From CAZJDM01 sp964544765 (GTDB taxonomy: Bacteria; Bdellovibrionota_B; Oligoflexia; CAYFLR01): a DNA stretch of 46,902 bases. Within the stretch, counting starts at the first letter, position 1. Each line of letters begins with the position of its first letter. Below are positions 17,623 to 27,800 of this stretch, one piece after another. The stretch covers positions 1-46,902 of the forward strand of contig CAZJDM010000012.1 of NCBI GenBank assembly GCA_964544765.1, given 5' to 3'. A program made the translations under genes and the position numbers. The notes under the pieces were generated by a model. That model searched no databases, had not been told where the DNA came from, and saw only the letters and a program-made list of their open reading frames with translations.

Positions 17623-18963
17623 ATGGATATATCAGTTATTGGAGCTGGGTATGTAGGCTGTTCCACTGGAGCAAGCTTAGCGAATAATAATCATAATGTT
17701 TATATTATCGACCAAATCTCCGATAAATTGGATCTGATCAAGAAAGGTTGTTCTCCTGTCTATGAACCGGGCCTTAGTTCCTTGTTAAAGAAAAATTTAA
17801 GTCGAATCATAACAACTTCTAATTTATCGTTAGCGGTCCGAAACTCTGAAGTAGTTATTATAGCTGTAGGTACTCCCAGTAAAAATGGCAGTATAGATTT
17901 GTCTTCTGTCAGGCAAGTTGCTGAGGAAATTGGGGCATGTTTAAAAAATCAAGAATTTGGTTACAAGGTTATCGTAGTAAAAAGCACGGTCCTTCCAGGT
18001 ACTACCATGGATATAGTGCAAAGGATGATTTTGGGAATTTCTCATAAGGATTCAAGTCAAATTGGCTTTTGTATGAATCCTGAATTTTTGAGAGTAGGCC
18101 ACGCAGTTGAAGATGTTCAAAATCCTGATCGAATAATTTTGGGGGTAACTGATGCCAAAGTGACCCAAATCATGCGAGAAGTTTATTCTCAGTTTGATTC
18201 AAAACACTTTATTGTAACCAATCCCACTACTTCCGAAATGATAAAGTATACCGCTAATTCCTATTTGGCGCTAAATATATCTTATGCTAATCAAATATCG
18301 CGTGTTTGTGAAAAACTAGAGGGAGTGGACTCAGAGGAAGTTTTTAAAGGAGTTTTTTGGGATCGTAGAATTTCTCCCATTTATAAGGATGAAAGAATTT
18401 TTCCCCCAATAACCACCTATTTGTCTGCTGGGTGTGGGTTTGGTGGAAGCTGTTTTCCTAAGGATGTAGAAGCTTTTACGTCCTTTGCCAGGAACTTGGG
18501 TTTAGAGAGTCCATTACTTGAAAGTATCTTGGAAGTGAACCAAAATCAAATTAATCATGTTTTTAATATGGGTATTAGGTTATGCAGCAAGCAAGTTAAG
18601 AATGTCGCTATTTTGGGAACGGCGTTTAAGCCTGAGACTGATGATATTCGCGAATCATCGGGTTTAATGATGGCTCATCTGGCTTTTGATAATGATATAT
18701 CAGTGAACATTCATGATTATCAAGCCCTTGAAAAAACCAAAAAGATTTTGGGTGAGAAGGCACATTATTATCATGATCCATTGGAAGCCATAAGCAATGT
18801 GGATGTTGTTTATGTTACTACTAAATGGCCGCAATACTTAGATATAAAAGATAGGGATTTTGAAAACAATATGAAGGAGCATACCATTATGATAGATTCA
18901 AGATCCTTATTTAAACATCAAAAAAAACAACCTTGGCGATTTCGGGTGGGTGTTCAGTATTAA
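17623..18963 (+). CDS. ugd: UDP-glucose 6-dehydrogenase
   Basis: This 446-aa enzyme of the UDP-glucose/GDP-mannose dehydrogenase family oxidises UDP-glucose to UDP-glucuronate with two NAD. The N-terminal Rossmann motif is ISVIGAGYVGCSTGASL. GTPSKNGSIDL, KSTVLPGTT and NPEFLRVGHAVED follow. The catalytic cysteine lies in GCGFGGSCFPKD near residue 275-286, and GTAFKPETDDIRESS opens the C-terminal UDP-binding domain. It lies 61 bp after the decarboxylase-like gene, so the two probably form a pathway toward UDP-pentose for surface polysaccharide. GDP-mannose dehydrogenase is less likely but not excluded. Its end overlaps the convergent CotH gene by 4 bp. Confidence 0.88.
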   Translation: MDISVIGAGYVGCSTGASLANNNHNVYIIDQISDKLDLIKKGCSPVYEPGLSSLLKKNLSRIITTSNLSLAVRNSEVVIIAVGTPSKNGSIDLSSVRQVAEEIGACLKNQEFGYKVIVVKSTVLPGTTMDIVQRMILGISHKDSSQIGFCMNPEFLRVGHAVEDVQNPDRIILGVTDAKVTQIMREVYSQFDSKHFIVTNPTTSEMIKYTANSYLALNISYANQISRVCEKLEGVDSEEVFKGVFWDRRISPIYKDERIFPPITTYLSAGCGFGGSCFPKDVEAFTSFARNLGLESPLLESILEVNQNQINHVFNMGIRLCSKQVKNVAILGTAFKPETDDIRESSGLMMAHLAFDNDISVNIHDYQALEKTKKILGEKAHYYHDPLEAISNVDVVYVTTKWPQYLDIKDRDFENNMKEHTIMIDSRSLFKHQKKQPWRFRVGVQY

Positions 18964-20351
18964 TTTTGGTTATTATTTGGAGGACGACCAAAACGAAAGC
19001 AAAATACTTTATTAGCTTTGAAATAATTGGCACAGGTATGTATTAGCTTCGGAAGAGAGCTGATATTTTTATCTATCCAGTCAATACGGTTTGTTAACCA
19101 TTTTTGTAATTTTGCAATTTCTAAGTTATATTCAAACGTTGGTCTATGAGATTTCCATCTTTGATAGTCGCGTTTTTGAGCCTTTTTTAGTATTGAAGCT
19201 TGTTTCTCAATGGTTTGGTTAAAATAGTCGGGGGAGATATATTTTTGGCGCCATTCTAGATAACGGTTGATGAATTTTGAAGAAAAACTTTGATCGAGAA
19301 ACAATCGTTCTGTCCATACACGTGTTGGAGTGACCCAACCCACATAATTTCCTTGTGATTGGGCATAGATAGTATTTCCCATAGTTAGGTTAAGGTCCCA
19401 TACGGGTCCTAATCGCAGTTTACTTCCTATATCTTTATGCATGAAAGTGCTGTGTTGTAGAAATTCTGTATTATAGAACAGTTCATTCAAAATTAAATAA
19501 TCGATAGCTGTAGATACATCTAAATAACGATTATAGCCTGTTTTTTTATCTTTAAAGTTGGGACCATATGAGACTTTTTCAAATTGATTTATAAATGCTT
19601 GAATATAAGATTTTTGGGCTGTTGTGATCCATCTGGCTGGCGGATAATCATAAAAAATAAAAGATTCAGTGTGTTTAGAAATAAAAAATAATTGGGGATC
19701 ATCGTTGAGATTTCTGGTCATCTCTAATAAATAACCTCCTTGGATGCTCGGGCTAGTAATGGGTTTTTTGGTTTGAGTGGCTATATTAACTCGGTTGGGA
19801 CCTATTTTTATTTTTTCGGTTAAAACAAAAATTCCCATATAGTCCCGACATTGAGGTAGACGGTTTTCTTCAGTTAAATATAATTCAACAAATCTAGTAC
19901 GTGGAGCGTATAACCCGTTTTGACGGCTAAATTGGTAGGCAATATGATTACGTAACATTGAGTAATCACTAAAGGGAGCATATAATGTAAAGTCTGACTC
20001 AGCGGGTAATTTAAATAAACTAACTTTTAAGTCATTTTTTTTATCATCCCAAAACTCTAAACGATACTGCTTTTTTGGTTTTTTAAAAGACATGTTTCCG
20101 CGGTACTTAAGACCTGCTTTTCCTTGAAATACGGGGTCCTTTTTTTCAGGTTCTTGATATATTTCAATTTGAACGGATTGCATATGGGTTTTGTTAATCT
20201 TTTGTCCTTGAGTAGTCATTTGAATTATGGGTAGGTTAGAAGTGATTTTTTTTCCATTAGGAAAAGGGCAATAGGCCGATAACTGAAACCCAAAAAAATA
20301 GATTAGCAAAGTGGTGCTAAGAAATATAAAAAATGTGATTGATCGAAGCAT
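18960..20351 (-). CDS. CotH family protein kinase-like protein
   Basis: This 463-aa protein has an N-terminal hydrophobic leader (SITFFIFLSTTLLIYFFGF) followed by a CotH domain. CotH proteins are atypical extracytoplasmic kinases, best known from Bacillus spore coats. Visible landmarks are KYRGNMSFKKPKKQYRLEF (about 82-100), a DFTLYAPFSDYSMLRNHIA segment, YMGIFVLTEKIKIG (171-184) and GPVWDLNLTMGN near 315-326. The usual pattern at the last motif is WDxD; here the second acidic residue is Asn. It is the last gene of the six-gene minus-strand operon, 47 bp after the VTC gene. CotH, VTC and DUF4956 genes are a known recurring neighbourhood in bacteria with unsettled function. Confidence 0.85.
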   Translation of the reverse strand: MLRSITFFIFLSTTLLIYFFGFQLSAYCPFPNGKKITSNLPIIQMTTQGQKINKTHMQSVQIEIYQEPEKKDPVFQGKAGLKYRGNMSFKKPKKQYRLEFWDDKKNDLKVSLFKLPAESDFTLYAPFSDYSMLRNHIAYQFSRQNGLYAPRTRFVELYLTEENRLPQCRDYMGIFVLTEKIKIGPNRVNIATQTKKPITSPSIQGGYLLEMTRNLNDDPQLFFISKHTESFIFYDYPPARWITTAQKSYIQAFINQFEKVSYGPNFKDKKTGYNRYLDVSTAIDYLILNELFYNTEFLQHSTFMHKDIGSKLRLGPVWDLNLTMGNTIYAQSQGNYVGWVTPTRVWTERLFLDQSFSSKFINRYLEWRQKYISPDYFNQTIEKQASILKKAQKRDYQRWKSHRPTFEYNLEIAKLQKWLTNRIDWIDKNISSLPKLIHTCANYFKANKVFCFRFGRPPNNNQN

Positions 20352-20398
20352 GGTATATTTCCGTTAATTAGATGGTATATCAATATTCATGGCATAAT

Positions 20399-21169
20399 CT
20401 ACTTCCATTTATTAAAAGTATATAACGTATTTCCTCTTAATGATTTGATCTGTCTATAACATAGAGCAAACTTACTTATTGGTTCGAAGTTAATTGGTAT
20501 GTTCTGAATGATTTTGAGTAACCAAAAGGGAATGTTCTGTGAGGCCTTAATTTCCATAATTCCGGTGTGGGCAGGTAAGGCTGGATAGAAAATTCCTTTT
20601 CCATTAATAAATTTTTCTGGTCCTGCATATTTTACATTAGTGTCAAAAGAAATGCGAACCTTAGGTTGATCGGTTCTTTTGGTTTGCCAAGTAGTTCTTT
20701 TATATTGAGTTAAAACCGCCGGAAAAAAGCTACCAGCAAAGGTATTTTGATAAAACCAATAGAGATTGGAATCCTCTTTTATATGATCAAGTAACTGGTA
20801 ATAAGGAGTACTGGGTAAACGCAAAAAAAGATCTTTTTTAATTTCACTTCTGGATTTACTAATATAAAATCCTAATCTGCGTTTGGTCTCAATAAAGACC
20901 GTTTTAGGCTCAGTAATTTGATTAAAATATTCTCTCACTCGATATTTAACTCGATCTTGATTTCCATTAATCTTTTGAAAATAAGAGCTTTCTTGTAAAT
21001 CCTCGAAGTACAATGTTTGTATTATAATGTCTTTGTTTGATTGAAAATAGGGATCTTTGGTTACATACGGATGTAAAGTTTCAGAAAATTGTTTGATTTG
21101 GGTTAGTGTTAAGAAGGCTTTTATTTCGTGGCGCCAATTAGCGATTTCCTTTTTAGGATGATCTTTCAT
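20399..21169 (-). CDS. VTC domain protein (polyphosphate polymerase-like)
   Basis: This 256-aa protein is a single VTC domain, the triphosphate-tunnel fold that makes polyphosphate from ATP in yeast Vtc4. The tunnel Lys/Arg/Glu residues are present in order: RHEIK (13-17), KYRVR (75-79), ETK with a following SKSR (94-106), QYKR (155-158), VRISFD (171-176), MEIK (205-208) and SKF (232-234). No signal peptide or membrane segment is seen, so the active site should be cytosolic. The DUF4956 membrane protein encoded just upstream may act as its membrane partner (inference). In bacteria the product has not been established for most homologues. Ribosome site is weak; spacing of 51 bp to DUF4956. Confidence 0.87.
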   Translation of the reverse strand: MKDHPKKEIANWRHEIKAFLTLTQIKQFSETLHPYVTKDPYFQSNKDIIIQTLYFEDLQESSYFQKINGNQDRVKYRVREYFNQITEPKTVFIETKRRLGFYISKSRSEIKKDLFLRLPSTPYYQLLDHIKEDSNLYWFYQNTFAGSFFPAVLTQYKRTTWQTKRTDQPKVRISFDTNVKYAGPEKFINGKGIFYPALPAHTGIMEIKASQNIPFWLLKIIQNIPINFEPISKFALCYRQIKSLRGNTLYTFNKWK

Positions 21170-21220
21170 GGTAATTGCCCAGTATAATCATATTATAATC
21201 ATGGTATAACTACAATAAGA

Positions 21221-21904
21221 TCACATTATTGAGGCTGTGTCCGGTGTAACGGCCCTAATTTCAATGTCCTTACCAATGTTATCACGAATGGTGCTTATTA
21301 ACTTATAGATATCCTTGTATTTGGGAAGTTGTAAAGTAAAAGACAAGTCAATTAAATTATTACTGTTGGCAATTGATCTAGTTTCAAAACGAGAACAACT
21401 TTGCTCCAGCATTTGCAAAATACTGTCTATATCTTGTTGATTACAATTTGTGCCGGTAATGCTAAGTAAATAATCGTTGGCGGATGGTTTTAAGAGATCA
21501 AAATAAGAAAAAATGATAGTTATAGCGCTAAAAAAAACCAATCCCGTAACAGCTAAAAGATAATTGCCTGATCCGGTTGTAAGACCAATAGCAATAGCGA
21601 TAAAGAGAAAAACCATATCACGGATATCTTTGATAGCCGACCTGAATCTTAAAATAGATAATGATCCCACGAGTCCTAGTGATAGTACTAAACTGGATCC
21701 AATGGCTATCATAATCATGCACACTATAATTGGTAACAGTATTAAAGCTATAGGAAAAGATCGAGAATAATTGATGCTTAATTGATTTTTTTGGTAGATA
21801 TATTTGAGGATAATTCCCAATATAACCGCAATTATCATGGAAAGTAAAGATTGGCTAAAAGTCATTTTGTCTACGTTATCAAACATTTTAATTAAAGCTT
21901 CCAT
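21221..21904 (-). CDS. DUF4956 membrane protein
   Basis: This is a 227-aa integral membrane protein with about four transmembrane helices in its first 140 residues and a soluble alpha/beta C-terminal domain of about 85 residues. The central LVGSLSILRFRSAIKDIRDM is the signature of the DUF4956 family and resembles the conserved loop of MgtC-like proteins. AGGAGA lies upstream of the ATG, and the gene begins 11 bp after the lipoprotein gene. DUF4956 genes repeatedly neighbour VTC and CotH genes. A channel or scaffold that hands a VTC product across the membrane is an attractive but untested idea. Confidence 0.87.
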   Translation of the reverse strand: MEALIKMFDNVDKMTFSQSLLSMIIAVILGIILKYIYQKNQLSINYSRSFPIALILLPIIVCMIMIAIGSSLVLSLGLVGSLSILRFRSAIKDIRDMVFLFIAIAIGLTTGSGNYLLAVTGLVFFSAITIIFSYFDLLKPSANDYLLSITGTNCNQQDIDSILQMLEQSCSRFETRSIANSNNLIDLSFTLQLPKYKDIYKLISTIRDNIGKDIEIRAVTPDTASIM

Positions 21905-21915
21905 TTGGATGTCTC

Positions 21916-23010
21916 CTATTCATCCTCTTCTTTTATAATCCCTTCTGTACAACTATCAAATTCCGCTTGCGTTATGGTGTAGGACTTTTTGGTTTCTTCC
22001 ATATCAGAACAAGTGTTAGTTAAATCGACATTAATTAAGTCGTTAGCGGCAGGGATGACAATATCCTCTAATTCGCTAGTATCTGCGTCTACTGCAAGGC
22101 TACTAGTTGTTCCATTTTGAGGATCTAGACTAAGCGTATCATTAGTATTTATTTCATCATCAGGATTGTCGGGGTCAGTTGACTCGATATTAAGAGAGTA
22201 AAACATCTGGCCTATAGAATCATTACTAATAAGTATTTTGGTTTTAAATAAATAATAATTCGATATTTGATTACGAATAATACCAATAAATTTTCCGTCA
22301 GCATAATATGTTAGGTCGACGATTCCTCTTAAATTACTTTCGATGCCTGAACTAACATCTGTTGCTTTAGAAAAAATTTGAACCTGTCTTTTCTCATCAT
22401 CAAAGAACCATGATATTTGTTGTTTGTTATCACTGGTAGTATCAAGTCCATAGTGGAATACAGCCGTACCTGATTTATCACCAGAATTGGTGGTAATTTT
22501 AAATAGAATAGTAAGTGAATCGTCTTTTTTCCGGCACATTTTAAGGAAGGACCCTTTGTTTTTAGTTGTTTTGGTTATGAAAGTTAATTCATTAGAATCA
22601 GCTAATTCAAAGGGTATAGTTAATTTAGAAGGTGTGTTGTTTCTAACTTCCAATTTCTTTAATTGGCAGATTAATACTGAAATAATTCGAGCCTGTTCTT
22701 TATATTCCCCTATCAGTGTCCTTGTCTTTTCAATGGCCCTTTGTGGGGTATCCGCATCTGTATCTGTATCTGTATTTGTATCTTGATTAATAGTAGATTC
22801 TAAATCTAGAGCCGGTGGGAGTGGAATTATTAGGGATGGGAAGGAATTGATCAGTAACGGACCCGAATCTGTGGTATCAGTACCATTGGTAGAAGAGTCT
22901 TGATTAGTATCGGTTTTCTTTTGGGTAGATCCTCCAGTGGGTAGTTCTTCTTCACAGCATAATAAAAAGAGTAGCCCCAAAATTAAAACAATAATGATTT
23001 TATAATTCAT
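21916..23010 (-). CDS. Lipoprotein of unknown function in the CotH operon
   Basis: This is a 364-aa protein with a lipoprotein-type leader (MNYKIIIVLILGLLFLLCC, Cys 18/19). A Thr/Asp/Ser-rich low-complexity spacer follows, including an NTDTDTDADT run (about residues 75-88). The rest is a mixed alpha/beta region with beta strands such as WFFDDEKRQVQIFSKA and IIRNQISNYYLFKTKILIS. I do not recognise a family. The lipobox has Cys at -1, outside the usual G/A/S. GGAGAC comes before the ATG. Its place directly before DUF4956, with 11 bp between them, suggests joint function with the DUF4956/VTC/CotH set. Confidence 0.7.
   Translation of the reverse strand: MNYKIIIVLILGLLFLLCCEEELPTGGSTQKKTDTNQDSSTNGTDTTDSGPLLINSFPSLIIPLPPALDLESTINQDTNTDTDTDADTPQRAIEKTRTLIGEYKEQARIISVLICQLKKLEVRNNTPSKLTIPFELADSNELTFITKTTKNKGSFLKMCRKKDDSLTILFKITTNSGDKSGTAVFHYGLDTTSDNKQQISWFFDDEKRQVQIFSKATDVSSGIESNLRGIVDLTYYADGKFIGIIRNQISNYYLFKTKILISNDSIGQMFYSLNIESTDPDNPDDEINTNDTLSLDPQNGTTSSLAVDADTSELEDIVIPAANDLINVDLTNTCSDMEETKKSYTITQAEFDSCTEGIIKEEDE
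22755..22783 (+). repeat. Tandem 6-nt repeat in the lipoprotein gene
   Basis: About five units of TGTATC-type hexamer code for alternating Asp-Thr on the minus strand. Hexamer slippage keeps the frame, so copy-number changes would vary the length of the spacer that follows the lipid anchor. Confidence 0.7.
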
Positions 23011-23059
23011 AGCGCTGTCTCCGAGTTAACTTACTATAATTATATCATTACTAAGTTAA

Positions 23060-24859
23060 TTATAATAGAGTCACTAGACGAAATATTAATTCACCTTGAT
23101 CATATACTTTATCAGCGCTGATAAGACGCATACTATGAGGAAAAGTATAGACATTAAAATCCAGTTCAATTTCGTTGGGTGGTAAAAAATGTTTGTCTCG
23201 GGGAGGGTAAGCGGGCCATAATAACCAAAAAGACTCACGAGGCATGTTTTTAAAGGCTTTTTTATTGCCCTTAGCGTATTCCTGCTGAGCCTTGGATGTC
23301 AAATTCTGACGGTGGTTACGTATATATTCTTGTACTTCATATAAGGTATGTATCACTGTTAGATTAGGGATGAAATTGGTATAGTACTTACATAGTTGGT
23401 AATTAACCGGGCAATAGGCAAACTTTTTTTTCTGGGCATAACCCCCAGGATTGGTCCTAACTTTTTCAAGCATTTTTACTGTATGTTTGTTGTACCATAA
23501 AGCTACCACATCGCTTTGTTCAGCTCGAATCAGAGATCGGTAAGATTCATAAGGTATTAAGAGAATGACTAACAATACCAAAATATAACTAATATTGGTC
23601 AGCCAAGGGTATTTAATTTGTTTGATTGAGATTATCAAAGCGTTAAGAGCATATCCGGCTAAAAAAGCGGTCAAGATACTAATTGGTAGAAGTTTAGCAT
23701 AACTTGGACCAACCGTACCTACAATAATAACGAACAAAAAGTAAAATATAGTGGAATAAAATACAGGTAGATTAATAGATTTTTCTATCTTCCAGTTTTT
23801 ATACCATTGTCTTAGGTCAATAAAGCTCAGAACTAGTCCCCCTACGCATAATATAGAATATACCAATCCTAAGATTAAATAACCGGTAGAAGCGTAAAAG
23901 GAATAAGAAACGCAGTCTCCCTTAAAGTTGCCATTAGTTATTGAGTAGAATTCTAATGGAGGTTTGAATATAGGTAATAGAACGCTGTATCCTATCCGGG
24001 TTAAATAACCCCACAGAGTCTTATCGGGCATGTGCCAGGATCCAATTGAGTATACAGATTTAAAGGATGTTCCCGATACAAGATGTACAGCAATAAAGCA
24101 CATTATACCCAGTAAGACCACTGCCATAATCAGGCTTTTGGGTAAGTTATATTGCTTATGAAGGATAGATACAATTATTAGCTGAGTAAGAATCACTACC
24201 GCAAAAGAGGTAAAATAGAAAAAGCCAAAGAGATTTAGTATAAATAGAAATCCTAGACCAGGTCCCAATTTACCAGTATCTTTTTGCTTGGCCCAGTCAA
24301 GAACTCGGATAAAAGTGTAACTGGATAGAATTATCAGAAAAACCACTCCGTGATGGGTGCCCAGTGTGCGAGAAGCGTAGATATGCCAGTAGTTTAAAGA
24401 AAACATCGCGGTGATTAGAAGGCTTAATTTATAGTCAAATACTAATCTGGCAGACAAATAAACCAATAAAATGATAAATAGACTTAAGAGTAAACCATAT
24501 ACTTTATAGCTATCGATTTCCATAGTAGTAAATTTGGGCAGCAGATGTTGAATATATCCGTGGAGGGCAGATACTATATGTCTATGATGTCTATGTTCGT
24601 TTTCCTGTTCCTGCCCTTGTTCCTGCTCTTGGTCAACGTGGTCGGTGGAGTGTTCTTGCCGCTGATCAGTAGACATGTATAGGGGCCAGTTGCGCGATTT
24701 AAAGGCTTTTATGGAATGGTTAAAGATATTGGGTTCGTCGGTTAACATGCCGCCGGGAATATCGTACAATTTATATACGCGTAAACTCACTCCAGCTAAT
24801 AGCAAAACCCCAATTACCAAAAGGTACAAATTTGAGCGAACCTGTTTGCTTATTTTCAT
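23060..24859 (-). CDS. GT39/ArnT-like membrane glycosyltransferase
   Basis: This is a 599-aa multi-pass membrane protein. The architecture is an N-terminal helix, a first periplasmic loop carrying the acidic LTDEP motif (near residues 39-43), about ten further hydrophobic helices and a soluble C-terminal domain of about 140 residues. That is the plan of family-39-type, polyprenyl-phosphate-dependent glycosyltransferases (PMT/ArnT fold), in which the acidic pair in loop 1 is the catalytic base. The first loop carries a strange insertion of Glu, Gln and His (QEQEQGQEQENEHRHHRH, about residues 78-95). The sugar and acceptor are unknown. AGGAGG lies 13 nt before the ATG. It is the second gene of the operon, 24 bp after the large lipoprotein, which could be its acceptor (inference). 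Confidence 0.75.
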   Translation of the reverse strand: MKISKQVRSNLYLLVIGVLLLAGVSLRVYKLYDIPGGMLTDEPNIFNHSIKAFKSRNWPLYMSTDQRQEHSTDHVDQEQEQGQEQENEHRHHRHIVSALHGYIQHLLPKFTTMEIDSYKVYGLLLSLFIILLVYLSARLVFDYKLSLLITAMFSLNYWHIYASRTLGTHHGVVFLIILSSYTFIRVLDWAKQKDTGKLGPGLGFLFILNLFGFFYFTSFAVVILTQLIIVSILHKQYNLPKSLIMAVVLLGIMCFIAVHLVSGTSFKSVYSIGSWHMPDKTLWGYLTRIGYSVLLPIFKPPLEFYSITNGNFKGDCVSYSFYASTGYLILGLVYSILCVGGLVLSFIDLRQWYKNWKIEKSINLPVFYSTIFYFLFVIIVGTVGPSYAKLLPISILTAFLAGYALNALIISIKQIKYPWLTNISYILVLLVILLIPYESYRSLIRAEQSDVVALWYNKHTVKMLEKVRTNPGGYAQKKKFAYCPVNYQLCKYYTNFIPNLTVIHTLYEVQEYIRNHRQNLTSKAQQEYAKGNKKAFKNMPRESFWLLWPAYPPRDKHFLPPNEIELDFNVYTFPHSMRLISADKVYDQGELIFRLVTLL

Positions 24860-24883
24860 TTTTAGGTTGAAGCCTCCTTGCTA

Positions 24884-27800
24884 TTATTGTGACAGTCCTC
24901 CTTTTGTCAGATCCACTAGATTATTCTTTTCTTCTTCAGTGAGAACTCTTTGGGCATTACGTTCGGTTTTAGTAAATTCTTCATAGACAAAATAAATATC
25001 ATAGATCATCCCGGTTTTTTTCTTACCGTCTTCAGTATAAGAGAAGGTAGAGCGTAATAAGGTTCTATTGCCGTATTTATCTCTTTCATTTAATACTACC
25101 ACAGTATTGATATCGATGGCAGTAATACCTACTTCTTCCAAAGTTAAAAATTCTCCTGAGTCAACAATAGCATTTGGTTCGCCATCTTTTCCATCTTGCC
25201 AAAGCAGTAATTTTTCCCAGATATCATCTTCTTCATTAATCTTATAATCTCCATTATCATCATATTGTAATAAAGCCACAAAGCCATTGGCGGCAAAGCC
25301 TTCTTTTTTGTTAGTTCCCCATTCATGTTGAAAATTCATATCTTTTTCCATTACCGTTGACTCACCGAAGACTTCCATACCACTGTCAATTTGACCGTTA
25401 TTATTTAGATCATAAACTAGAAGCGCGTCACCTTTATTACCATCGATCCAACCGGTTTTTACATAGGATTGGGAAATTGCTGTTCTATAAACTCCCATAT
25501 TGAGATTTTTCGGATCACGGACGGTCATGATGAATGTGTTATCGTATTCGACCATTCTTTTACTAATTTTTTGTGGAAAGCGACGTCCTAAGAATTCAAT
25601 TTCGGCATCTAAGCCTAATAAATAAACTCCTTTTTTATTATAAACATTTATAACTAAAGGACTGTAGTTGGCGTTATAAACGGAGGATTTTAATCTTCCA
25701 GTTTCATCAACTAAGCAGGTATGGTCCTCTAGAGTTGGATTGATAATGGCATCTGCTAACTCTTCTTCAGATAGGTCGGCATATTGACGTCCTTGAAAGT
25801 TTCTCCAGGTAGGATTTGATCGGGAATCGGGATTTGTGTCCAGGTATATAAATAAATTGGCATCCGGACCACCTCGGTATAACGAGGAATTGTTATTGGG
25901 TCTGGTTTCGCTATAATCTATTCCCCAAGTATAGTAATTGAAAAGAATGTTAGGATCATTTGCAGGACTTTGTTTGTAGTCAATATAGCGCAATCCTCTT
26001 TGTCCTTGGTCAATATTACATAGTTCCTCTCTGCTACTAAAAGGACTGGCAGATAAAATAGAGAAAGTGGTTTTACTTAATAATTGGTATCCGTGCTGCC
26101 AATTATCGCCAAGTTCGGAATCGCCCATATCTTCCCAACTATCGGAATCAGGTATTCTTTCAGGACCCACTCGTACATTACTTACAACCCAGGAACCAAC
26201 TTTAATTTTAAGACCTTCGTTATCTGGAAAACTAGTATCCTCAACTAAACAATGAGGAATAATGGTTGTATCATCGGTACTTTCTTGGATGGTCCCATCA
26301 GAGCTTAAGCCAAATTGACCGTGCCATGATCTGGGAACATTGCATATAGCGTATTCATATTCAAATGCAGCCCCTATATTAGGACAGAAAGGAATGGGCC
26401 AGGTGAATTGATGAGCAACAGGAATTATGCCTGATGATGGTCCGTCTGTTTCCGATGTTGATTCTTCAGATCCTAAAATAAAATTTTCATGTAGGTTGTG
26501 TTGAACCCGTACGTTGTATATTTTGTCAGTTGCGTCGTCTTTGATCGACATATATAGATAACCTGCTTCTCGGTCGGTAAATGGAAGCCGGGCATCCTCC
26601 TGGTCTTTTACTATTGCTGAGCGACGCAAATTCATGGAGTTTTCCAATCTAGTTCTGGGCTCATCAATAAATTGATAAGGTTCTGGTAAGGTGCCGGTAT
26701 AGCATGTGGGTTGATTCTGGAGTTGTGGTGTACAAAATATCCAACAAGGATGACTTAAAGCAGTGTCAATTGTATCGGCTACTTCTGGAGCTTCGGCAGG
26801 TTCAAAGCCTACAACCGGTTGACCGTTTGCATCTAAAGATATATTAAATGTTCCTAAAGAAGTTTCAACTTCTTCAGTCCAATCAAGGTTTTGCATGGCC
26901 CATCTGGAGTCAAAGTTTTCGATTCTTGGAACCCCCTCATCGGTAACAGTTATTATTGGTGGTTGCGGGGGTCCATCCCCTGGAGCTGTGAATTCAGGTT
27001 CACCATTTTCATCGAAGGATATGATCCAGGTTCCGAGTCTGGTGTCGAAAGGGGTACTCCAGTCTGGATTTTGCTCCACCCAACGAGGGTCATACCTCAC
27101 AAGAGGAGTGCCGTCTTCTCTTTCTGTAATTTGGGGAGGTTCTGGGTTTGGAGGAGGTGAAGATATGACTCTCCCACCACCACTACTTCTACGGGTATTT
27201 AGAGGGAAAATACCAAGAGAAATTCCTAAATGTTGAGCAGCTGTTCCAAGCCTGAAACCTTCTCCACCAGCGTCAGTACCAAAACCAGTGGTCCCCTGCA
27301 AAGAATTCCTTAGAAAACTAATTAAATCAAACCCTTCTTCCGGTGGTGGGTTTTGGTCGGGACAATTCATTCCAGGTGGACAGGTATCAGTTCCTTCTGG
27401 GACACCTTCTTGGGCAAAAACAATATTACCTACTCTACAAGCGGGAACGGCTACCATTACCGTTCGAGTGACATCTTTACATTCACCGCAATCAAATGCG
27501 CATACCGTCATTGTAATTTCTCTGGGTACAGTTACCACGGTACTCCCAGAGTCTAGTCTCAAGTTGGGAATTTTAAATCCAGGAGGGTCGGTTTCATATA
27601 CTTTTTTGAACCCGTCCCATTCGTCAGTTTCCAGAGTGAATCCCATTTCAGGACCTTCAAAACATTCGATAACTTTGTCCATGAAATCAATATCTACTTC
27701 TTCCTCTAAAGCCGCTAAATCAACATAGGTCTCGCCTGTGAAGCCTTCTGTGTATTCTTCGTTGTTGGAGTTAGGGTCTGGTATCATTGTAAACTCTTTG

